7,130 bases of DNA. Origin: an uncultured Phycisphaerales bacterium (GTDB lineage: Bacteria; Planctomycetota; Phycisphaerae; WQYP01). A model generated the notes under the pieces. The model was not told the origin of the DNA and searched no databases. It saw nothing but the letters and a program-made list of their open reading frames with translations. The stretch is taken from positions 1-7,130 of the forward strand of contig CAIPTQ010000293.1 of NCBI GenBank assembly GCA_903868035.1. The letters run 5' to 3'. Shown here piece after piece: positions 1 to 5,243 of this stretch (position 1 is the first letter of the stretch; each line of letters opens with the position of its first letter). The translations under genes were made by a program, and so were the position numbers.

Positions 1-101
1 CGGGCTGGGTCAATGGCGACTTCGACTGCAACGGCGTGATTGACGGGACGGATTACTCCATGATCAACCTGGTGTTGGCGCAGCAAACCGTCACGTTGTG
101 A
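1..101 (+). CDS. Dockerin-like C-terminus of a secreted protein (partial, 5' end outside window)
   Basis: Only the last 32 complete codons are present, read from base 3 to a TGA at 99-101. They encode GWVNGDFDCNGVIDGTDY followed by a short helix ending LAQQTVTL. The segment has an EF-hand-like calcium loop (D, D, N, D, D at loop positions 1, 3, 5, 9, 12), as in a type I dockerin repeat. Similar GDFNxDGxxDGxDY tails are common at the C-termini of large secreted planctomycete proteins, which is the main taxonomic hint here. The body of the protein, and therefore its function, lies outside the window. Codons end in a G/C mix, unlike the C-ending codons of the downstream operon, so it probably belongs to a separate unit. 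Confidence 0.75.
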   Translation, partial: GWVNGDFDCNGVIDGTDYSMINLVLAQQTVTL

Positions 102-279
102 GGCGGGCGGATGACGGGAGAGGGGATTTTCGACTTTCAATTTGTGATTGGGGGGTTGCGGAACGCCTATCATGAACGCGGGCGGGGATTTTTTCTGGCA
201 TGGGGGTGCAAAGGGGTTATACATCCACGGTCTGGTTGGGCATTTCGCTGGCAGCCTCCAGTCCTGCCGCGCCGCCGAG
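102..279. other. G-rich intergenic region with a weak promoter candidate
   Basis: No convincing gene was seen between the dockerin stop and the first operon gene. By hand count bases 102-240 hold 57 G and 22 C, the opposite of the strongly C-rich plus strand further right. The most AT-rich patch is about 126-150. A possible sigma-70-like pair is TTGTGA (142-147) and TATCAT (168-173). The latter is one mismatch from TATAAT, but the 20-nt spacer is too long, so this is weak. From about base 247 the frame of the next gene begins to show its C-ending codons (GGC AGC CTC CAG TCC), so coding sequence could begin before the start chosen for that gene. Confidence 0.35.
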
Positions 280-738
280 ATGATGGGTGCCAAGCTCGAG
301 ATGAAGCGCTGGGTTTTCGAGCAACTGCTCACCAAGCTCGAACTGGCCAAGACCGACCAGGAATTCACCCAGTCGATGTCCGCGATCAACACCGTCGTCA
401 AGATCGACCCCGAAGCCGTCGCCGACGTCATGGGCGAAATCGAGGACAAGCTCGGCGACCAGGTCGATACCGACAAGGTCTGGGAAAAGATGTACGGCAA
501 GGAGATGGAGGGCGTGGAATCCCAGATGACCGACGTCGTCCCCTCCATGTCCGACATGATGGGCCAGTTGCAGGATGAGGTCGCCGAGGACATCACCGCC
601 GACCGCCCCGCCAAGTCCAAGGCCAAGGACCCCGAGGCCCCTGAGCGCCGCGCCAAAAAGGACACCGAAGGCAGCCTGGACTCCCAGATCAGCGACGCCC
701 GCAAGCGCATTCGCGAGGGTCTGGAGGGCGAAAAATGA
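280..738 (+). CDS. Putative ESCRT-III (Snf7/CHMP)-like small helical protein
   Basis: This encodes a 152-residue, acidic, Met-rich, helical protein with no signal peptide or TM segment. Residues 32-55 (QSMSAINTVV, then VMGEIEDKL) resemble the SM...MNLEK..ALMDKFE helix of CHMP1. Residues 63-71 fit the LDV...M stretch that follows, and residues 92-105 (DMMGQLQDEVAEDI) fit the DMLLQEMADEAGLDL stretch before the tail. A charged linker (106-130) leads to an amphipathic C-terminal helix with a MIM1-like motif. The stop overlaps the start of a Vps4-like MIT-AAA gene, the partner expected of an ESCRT-III protein. The protein lacks room for the alpha1-alpha2 hairpin that forms the usual ESCRT-III N-terminus (family members are about 200-240 aa). 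The start is uncertain: the frame is open back to a TTG at 148 and an ATG at 172, with ATGs at 280, 283 and 301, none with a good Shine-Dalgarno. ATG 280 was chosen because codon use looks coding from about 247. The alternative is an unrelated coiled-coil adaptor. The gene is near certain; the family is moderate. Confidence 0.6.
   Translation: MMGAKLEMKRWVFEQLLTKLELAKTDQEFTQSMSAINTVVKIDPEAVADVMGEIEDKLGDQVDTDKVWEKMYGKEMEGVESQMTDVVPSMSDMMGQLQDEVAEDITADRPAKSKAKDPEAPERRAKKDTEGSLDSQISDARKRIREGLEGEK
679..714 (+). other. MIM1-like C-terminal motif (MIT-interacting helix) in the ESCRT-III-like protein
   Basis: Residues 134-145 (from ATG 280) read DSQISDARKRIR. The MIM1 consensus that binds the Vps4 MIT domain is (D/E)xxLxxRLxxL(K/R). 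D134, I137, I144 and R145 fall on the expected positions, with the central RL replaced by A140-R141. The motif sits seven residues from the C-terminus after a charged disordered linker, exactly where ESCRT-III proteins carry it. Binding is inferred, not shown. Confidence 0.45.
723..728 (+). promoter_or_regulatory. Shine-Dalgarno for the MIT-AAA ATPase gene
   Basis: GGAGGG lies inside the last codons of the preceding gene, six bases before the ATG at 735. It fixes that start, which overlaps the upstream TGA as ATGA (735-738), so the two proteins are probably translationally coupled. Confidence 0.75.
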
Positions 739-1874
739 GTTTCCATGGCGATAAGAAACGCGAGCATGAGAATGCCGCCGTCGCCGCTTATGACGACGGC
801 GATCTGGCCAAGGCCGCCTTCCACTACTTCAAGGCCGCCGAGTTCGGCCTCAGCCTCGCCGAGGAAAGCGAAGGCAAGATCAAGCGCCGCTACGTCGAGG
901 ACGCCGGCGAGCTGATCGACCTGGCCGAAAAACTCAAAACCAAGGCCGCCGCCAAAAGCAAAACCCAGGTCCGCCGCGCCATGAAGGAGGGCGGCAAAGA
1001 GGAGGACGACAAGGCCAAGAGCGACTGGGAGCTTAAGGAACGCCCCACCGAGCGCCTCGACGATGTGGCCGGCCTGGCCGAGGTCAAGGCCGAGCTGCGC
1101 GAAAAGGTCATCGAGCCGTTCAACCACCCGGAACTCTTCGAGCGCTTCAAGCTCAAGGTCGGTGGGGGGGTCATCATGTACGGCCCGCCGGGCAACGGCA
1201 AAACCTTCGTCGCCAAGGCCGTCGCCGGCGAGCTTGACGCCGCCTTCTTCCCCGTCAATGCCGCCGAAATCAAGGACAAGTACGTCGGCGAAACCGAGAA
1301 GAACCTCCAGAAGCTCTTCGAGGACGCCCGCAAGCACGAGCGCTCCGTGCTCTTCCTCGATGAGGTCGATCACCTCCTGGCCAAACGCGGCAACCGCAAG
1401 ATCGGCACCGTCGCCCAGTTCCTCACCCTCACCGACGGCCTGGTCCAGAACAAAAACTGCATGCTCATCCTCGCGGCCACCAACAAGCCCTGGATGCTCG
1501 ACGAAGCCGTCATCCGGCCCGGCCGCCTGGGCACCCACATCTACGTCGGCCCGCCCGACGCCCCGGCCCGCGCGGCGATCCTCGCGCTCAACCTCAAGGA
1601 CGTGCCCATCGCCCCGGAACTCAACCTCGCCGAGCAGGCCGCCCTGACCGAAAGCTACAGCGGCGCCGACATGGCCGAAATTTGCGACCGCGCCAAACGC
1701 GCCGCCAAGAACCGCCAGGTCGCCAGCGGCAAGAACGAGTTCGTCACCAAGGAAGACTTCGCCGCCGCCCTCGCCAAGGTCAAGCCCTCCGTGACCGCCG
1801 AACAGCTCAAGGAATACGACGCATGGCGCATCTCCCGCGAAAAGCCCAAGGACGCCGGTGACGAGGAAGAATGA
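735..1874 (+). CDS. Vps4-like AAA ATPase with N-terminal MIT domain
   Basis: A 379-residue cytosolic protein. Residues 8-70 form an MIT three-helix domain: AAVAAYDDGDLAKAAFHYFKAAEF corresponds to the Vps4 segment around EEALRLYQHAVEYF, and the third helix ends LIDLAEKLK, close to the YLDRAEKLK of Vps4. A charged linker (71-100) follows. The AAA core has Walker A GPPGNGKT (150-157), aromatic pore loop KYVGETEK (182-189; Vps4 has KWLGESEK), Walker B VLFLDEVD (205-212), sensor-1 N250, arginine-finger candidates R261 and R264 in RPGR, and YSGAD (308-312). The C-terminus VKPSVTAEQLKEYDAW (349-364) matches the terminal helix of the Vps4/katanin/spastin clade. No room remains for the Vps4 beta-domain insertion, making the core more spastin/katanin-like. 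All catalytic residues seem intact. The predicted role is ATP-driven threading and disassembly of the adjacent ESCRT-III-like polymer, with ADP-bound subunits assembling into hexamers on ATP. It overlaps both neighbours by 4 bp. Confidence 0.9.
   Translation: MSFHGDKKREHENAAVAAYDDGDLAKAAFHYFKAAEFGLSLAEESEGKIKRRYVEDAGELIDLAEKLKTKAAAKSKTQVRRAMKEGGKEEDDKAKSDWELKERPTERLDDVAGLAEVKAELREKVIEPFNHPELFERFKLKVGGGVIMYGPPGNGKTFVAKAVAGELDAAFFPVNAAEIKDKYVGETEKNLQKLFEDARKHERSVLFLDEVDHLLAKRGNRKIGTVAQFLTLTDGLVQNKNCMLILAATNKPWMLDEAVIRPGRLGTHIYVGPPDAPARAAILALNLKDVPIAPELNLAEQAALTESYSGADMAEICDRAKRAAKNRQVASGKNEFVTKEDFAAALAKVKPSVTAEQLKEYDAWRISREKPKDAGDEEE
1863..1869 (+). promoter_or_regulatory. Shine-Dalgarno for the caspase-like gene; two possible starts
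   Basis: GAGGAAG lies one base before ATG 1871 (too close for good pairing) and seven bases before ATG 1877. Spacing therefore favours initiation at 1877 (MEPRRAAIIV), which would shorten the protein by two residues. The ATG at 1871 gives the usual ATGA overlap. Either choice keeps the genes coupled. Confidence 0.5.
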
Positions 1875-4351
1875 CCATGGAACCCCGCCGCGCCGCCATC
1901 ATCGTGGGCGTCAACCGCTACGACCAGGATTCCGGCATCCGTCCGCTGGAATACGCGGTCGATGACTGCACGCAGTTGCACGGCTTCCTGCAGTACCGGG
2001 CGGGTTACGATACCACGCGCCTGCTGCTGGAGCCTAACAAGGCCCAGGTGCTCGAAGCCTTCGAACAGGTTACCGCCACCCTCGGCCCCGGCGACCTCCT
2101 CGTCTTCTTCTTCGCCGGCCACGGCGTCGAGTTCAACGGCAAGCATCTGCTCCTCTGCCGCCCCGCACGCCTCTCGCGCCTCCGCCATTTTGACGAGGTG
2201 ATCCCCGTCGAGCAGGTGCGCGACGAAACCGCCAAGCCCGGCCTCCACCGCCTGATTATCCTGGACTCCTGCCGCAGCGATCTGCTGCACACGCGCGGCG
2301 CCCCGGGCGGCGAGGGCCTCAAGGGCGAAAAACACCTGCGTGATATCGTGGCGCGGATGTCCCAGGAACGCGAGGTGGATGCCGGTTCCGTCGCGGTCCT
2401 CTGCTCCTGCCCGGAAAACGCCCAGGCCCTCGAACTGCCAGCCGTGCGCCAGGGCTTGTTCACCGCGGCCTTCCTCGAGGAGATGCAGGAGGCCGTCCAG
2501 TGCGGCGGCGAACTCAAGCTCTCCGACACCTTCATCGAGTCCCTCAGTCAGCGCATGGCCCGCCTGGCCCGCGAACACGGCCAGAACGACTGGAAGCAGC
2601 GCCCCTGGGTGCAATGGTCCGGCGTCATGCCCGCGATGATCGCCGGCACCGCCGTGCCGGAGCGGCCCACGCCCGCGCCGTCCAAACTAGAGTCGAAGCC
2701 CGAGCCGCCCAAGCCGGAGCCGCCCCAACCTGATTCGCAGGCCCTTGCCGTTGTCCAAAAGCTCCCCGGCGCATCGTCATCCGCGAAACCAGTTCCGCCA
2801 GCGTCACCGCGCACCAAACCCAAAGCTCGCGCCTCGGCCGTTCCCCCGCCGCTGCCCGACACGGGCACGAACGTACTACACGCGGTGATTGATATTGATG
2901 TCCGGGAGATTGAGCGGGCGACCAAATCCGCCAAAGGCGCCTCGGACTACCTCAAGACGGTCTGGAAAAGCCGCCAGGCGGACTGGGCGCGCGCCGCCGG
3001 ACTGGGCTGGCCCGCGGGGCAATGGCTGATGGGTGCGTGCCTCGAGGAAGGCCTCGGCACAACCGCCAACCCGGCCCAAGCCGTCAAACTCTACCGCCAG
3101 GCCGCCGATCAAGGCTTCGCACCCGCCCAATACAACCTGGGATTCTGCTACGGCAACAGCCGGGGCGTCCCCCAGGACGCAACCCAGGCCATCAAGTGGT
3201 ATCGCAAAGCCGCCGATCAGGGTTACGCCCCCGCCCAATTCAAACTCGCCATCTACTACGAAAACGGCGCGGGCGTTCCGCAGGACAAAACCCAGGCCGC
3301 CCGTTTGTATCGCCAGGCCGCCGACCAGGGCCACGCCATCGCCCAATTCAACCTCGCCTTGTGCTACGACCAGGGCACCGGCGTCCCGCAGGACAAACCC
3401 GAGGCCGCCCGGCTGTACCGCCAGGCCGCCGACCAGGGCCACGCCTCCGCGCAATACAACCTGGCCCTGTGCTATGACAACGGCTGGGGCGTGGCTCCGG
3501 ATAAAACCCAGGCCTTCCAGTGGTATCTCAAGGCCGCCTCGCAGGGCCAAACCGCCGCCCAGTTCAACCTCGGCGTCTCCTACGACAAGGGCGATGGCGT
3601 CGCGCAGGACAAGGCCCAGGCCGTCCACTGGTATCGCAAGGCCGCCGATCAAGGCTACCCCGCCGCCCAGTACAACCTGGCCCTGTGCTACGCCAACGGC
3701 ACCGGCGTCGCTGCCAACAAAGCCGAGGCGGTCAAGTGGTATCGCCAGGCCGCCGAAAAAGGCCACCCCGCCGCCCAGTTCAACTATGCCGTGCGCCTCG
3801 ACAACGGCGACGGCATCGCGCAGAACAAAACCGAGGCCGTCCAGTGGTATCGCAAGGCCGCCGAGCAGGGCCACGCCTCCGCCCAATACAACCTGGGGGT
3901 CTGCTACGAAAACGGCGAGGGCGTGGCACCCGACAAAAATGAGGCGGCCAAGTGGTATCGCAAGGCCGCCGAACAGGGGAATGCCGCCGCCCAGAAGGCC
4001 CTCAAGCGCAAGTGCTACCTCTCCACCGCCGCGGCCGACGTCATGGGCTGGGCCGACGACGGCCCGGAACTCAATCTCCTGCGCCGCATGCGCGACACCT
4101 ACATGATGCGGACGCCCGCGCGGCGCGCCCAAGTCGCCGCCTATTACCAAACCGCCCCCCGCATCGTCCATGCCATCGACGCCGCCCCCCGCCCCGCCGC
4201 CGAATGGCGCAGCATCGCCCACGCCCACCTCCTCCCCGTCCTCGCGCTCCTCCGCTCCGGCAACCTCCCCGCCGCCCATCACCACTACCAATCCATGGTT
4301 CACGAACTCACCGCCCGCTGGCTTCACCGACCACTGACCACTAACCACTAA
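1871..4351 (+). CDS. Caspase-like peptidase (C14) with Sel1 repeats and CFI-box-like C-terminal domain
   Basis: An 826-residue protein with no signal peptide. Residues 7-260 are a caspase/metacaspase fold: AAIIVGVNRY (first strand), LEYAVDDC (26-33), catalytic His84 in FFFAGHGVE and catalytic Cys134 in LIILDSCRSD, 50 residues apart as usual for C14. A Pro-rich, Lys/Arg-containing linker (262-330) could be flexible or processed. Nine Sel1-like repeats of 36 residues (about 383-706) follow, probably a protein-binding solenoid for target or partner recognition. Residues 712-815 begin KCYLSTAAADVMG and continue with LLRRMRDTYM, resembling the CFI-box-type C-terminal domain found behind TPR/Sel1 arrays; its function is unknown to me. 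The predicted role is a cytosolic protease effector or processor activated by the ESCRT/AAA pair, inferred only from the 4-bp overlap with the AAA gene. The natural end has been altered: the last residues (PLTTNH) and the stop are written by a heptamer array. Confidence 0.9.
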   Translation: MTMEPRRAAIIVGVNRYDQDSGIRPLEYAVDDCTQLHGFLQYRAGYDTTRLLLEPNKAQVLEAFEQVTATLGPGDLLVFFFAGHGVEFNGKHLLLCRPARLSRLRHFDEVIPVEQVRDETAKPGLHRLIILDSCRSDLLHTRGAPGGEGLKGEKHLRDIVARMSQEREVDAGSVAVLCSCPENAQALELPAVRQGLFTAAFLEEMQEAVQCGGELKLSDTFIESLSQRMARLAREHGQNDWKQRPWVQWSGVMPAMIAGTAVPERPTPAPSKLESKPEPPKPEPPQPDSQALAVVQKLPGASSSAKPVPPASPRTKPKARASAVPPPLPDTGTNVLHAVIDIDVREIERATKSAKGASDYLKTVWKSRQADWARAAGLGWPAGQWLMGACLEEGLGTTANPAQAVKLYRQAADQGFAPAQYNLGFCYGNSRGVPQDATQAIKWYRKAADQGYAPAQFKLAIYYENGAGVPQDKTQAARLYRQAADQGHAIAQFNLALCYDQGTGVPQDKPEAARLYRQAADQGHASAQYNLALCYDNGWGVAPDKTQAFQWYLKAASQGQTAAQFNLGVSYDKGDGVAQDKAQAVHWYRKAADQGYPAAQYNLALCYANGTGVAANKAEAVKWYRQAAEKGHPAAQFNYAVRLDNGDGIAQNKTEAVQWYRKAAEQGHASAQYNLGVCYENGEGVAPDKNEAAKWYRKAAEQGNAAAQKALKRKCYLSTAAADVMGWADDGPELNLLRRMRDTYMMRTPARRAQVAAYYQTAPRIVHAIDAAPRPAAEWRSIAHAHLLPVLALLRSGNLPAAHHHYQSMVHELTARWLHRPLTTNH
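3017..3988 (+). repeat. Nine-unit tandem 108-bp repeat encoding Sel1-like repeats
   Basis: Nine consecutive 36-codon units with no length change between them. Each follows the pattern AQxNLxxCYxxGxGVxxDxxxAxxWYRxAAxQGxxx. At the DNA level neighbouring units share long near-identical stretches such as GCCGCCGACCAGGGCCACGC, especially units 3 and 4, which suggests recent unit duplication. The first unit is the most diverged. Confidence 0.9.
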
Positions 4352-4358
4352 CCACTGT
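4324..4358 (+). repeat. CCACTRA heptamer array spanning the caspase-gene stop codon
   Basis: Units: TCACCGA (degenerate), CCACTGA, CCACTAA, CCACTAA, CCACTGT. The stop TAA (4349-4351) lies within the third clear unit and the array encodes the final residues of the caspase-like protein. It closely matches the array at 6907-6948. Short heptamer arrays of this kind are dispersed in several bacterial lineages including cyanobacteria; their function is unknown. Confidence 0.85.
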
Positions 4359-4362
4359 AGTC

Positions 4363-4366
4363 GGAG
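4363..4366 (+). promoter_or_regulatory. Shine-Dalgarno for the four-TM protein gene
   Basis: GGAG (within CGGAGA) lies seven bases before ATG 4374 and supports that start. Only 22 bases separate this ATG from the preceding stop, with no obvious hairpin terminator, so continued transcription from the upstream genes is likely. Confidence 0.65.
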
Positions 4367-4373
4367 ACCTATC

Positions 4374-5240
4374 ATGGGACTTCCCTTCCTCGCCGCCAAA
4401 TGGGGCCTCGCCTGGTTCACCCGCATCGGGGCCATGTCGCTCGTCCTCCTCCTCGGCTGGCAATGCTGGGACCACTTCCGCCCCCACCGGGCCGAACTTG
4501 GCCCCATCCGCCAGGCCTTCGCCGACCGCATCATCCCCGTCATCGTCAATGAACTCCGCCAGTCCAAGGGCACTGTCCAGCAGGTCGCCGTCCTCCATTT
4601 CGCCAACGACCCCACCGACTATTTCACCAACCAGTTCCGCGCCACCGTCGAACACGGCGGCTCCTTCGACCTCCGCGACCGAACCCTCGGCGAAAAAATC
4701 TCCGACACGCTCGGCCAGCGCTCCACCGCCTACGGCACCAAAGAAACCGCCCTCGCCCGCGCCAAATCCCTCGCCGCCCCCGCCGTCATCTTCGGCACCA
4801 TCCACACCTTCGAGTCCGACGGCACCTCCGCCACCCTCGACGCCGAAGTCACCCTCGCCAACGTCTCCACCGGCGAAATCCTCTTCACCAAACGCTACAA
4901 CAAGGACACCACCCCCTTCACCGCCCTCGCCGCCGGCGTCGCCTCGATCACCCTGGGCATCCCCTGGTATCAGCGCCTCGTGGCCTGGATTCTCATCGTC
5001 GTCCTCCTGCCCGTCTTCACCATCGCCTTCATCCGCACCATGGTCCGCAAAAAATCCAACCGCTCCAACGCCTTTGTCCTGGCCGTCTACACCGTGGCCG
5101 CCGTCCTGCTGGCCTACCTCGCGGGCGTCTGCGGATTTTCCTCCTGGTGGAGTTCCGCCTTCTTCCTCCTCCTGGCCGCCGGCGCCTTCGCCTACAACGT
5201 GGCCTTCATGAGTTTCGCATTGCGTCTGGAGGATGCCTGA
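4374..5240 (+). CDS. Four-TM membrane protein with CsgG/LpoB-like extracytoplasmic domain
   Basis: A 288-residue protein. Predicted TM segments by hydrophobicity: about 12-31, 201-221, 232-251 and 259-279. Positive charges cluster in the 222-231 loop (RTMVRKKSNR) and near the N-terminus, so both ends should be cytosolic and residues 32-200 extracytoplasmic. That domain has the layout of the CsgG/FlgO/LpoB-like fold: a strand QVAVLHFAND (70-79), a helix and GSFDLRDR (96-103), an Ala-rich helix, then VIFGTIHTF (138-146) and LDAEVTLANVSTGEIL (155-170). The full architecture is not one I recognise. It lies in the same direction as the caspase gene upstream and three bases before the SPFH-like gene, so it may anchor that protein or sense envelope state for the module. 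Function is inferred from context only. The codons are almost all C-ending. Confidence 0.75.
   Translation: MGLPFLAAKWGLAWFTRIGAMSLVLLLGWQCWDHFRPHRAELGPIRQAFADRIIPVIVNELRQSKGTVQQVAVLHFANDPTDYFTNQFRATVEHGGSFDLRDRTLGEKISDTLGQRSTAYGTKETALARAKSLAAPAVIFGTIHTFESDGTSATLDAEVTLANVSTGEILFTKRYNKDTTPFTALAAGVASITLGIPWYQRLVAWILIVVLLPVFTIAFIRTMVRKKSNRSNAFVLAVYTVAAVLLAYLAGVCGFSSWWSSAFFLLLAAGAFAYNVAFMSFALRLEDA
5228..5232 (+). promoter_or_regulatory. Shine-Dalgarno for the SPFH/DUF4384 gene
   Basis: GGAGG lies inside the end of the preceding gene, eleven bases before ATG 5244. The spacing is a little long but the match is strong. With only 3 bp between the genes, coupling is likely. Confidence 0.6.
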
Positions 5241-5243
5241 GCC

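Noticed and set aside
88..117. Inverted repeat CCGTCA/TGACGG around the dockerin stop, considered as a terminator
   Set aside because: Only 6 bp of stem with an 18-base loop and no adjacent T-run (TTTT appears ten bases later); too weak to call.
111..578. 155-residue plus-strand frame overlapping the ESCRT-III-like gene
   Set aside because: Arg/Gly/Pro-rich low-complexity sequence past base 280, while the overlapping frame has helical, Met-rich, family-like sequence and leads into the ATGA overlap.
1871..2650. Peptidase domain considered as a CHAT protease rather than caspase-like C14
   Set aside because: The N-terminal AAIIVGVNRY strand, AVDDC motif, AGHG and DSC spacing fit the C14 caspase/metacaspase layout; CHAT domains usually lack this opening pattern.
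3017..3988. Tandem 108-bp repeat considered as a CRISPR-like or structural DNA array
   Set aside because: Units are in frame, have no spacers, and encode canonical Sel1-like repeats.
2876..4615. 579-residue minus-strand open frame with regular GGGVALIGGLAIP-type repeats
   Set aside because: The repeats are the antisense reading of the 108-bp Sel1 units; it also reads through the heptamer array as VVSGQWSV, a known artefact of that repeat. No independent start signal.
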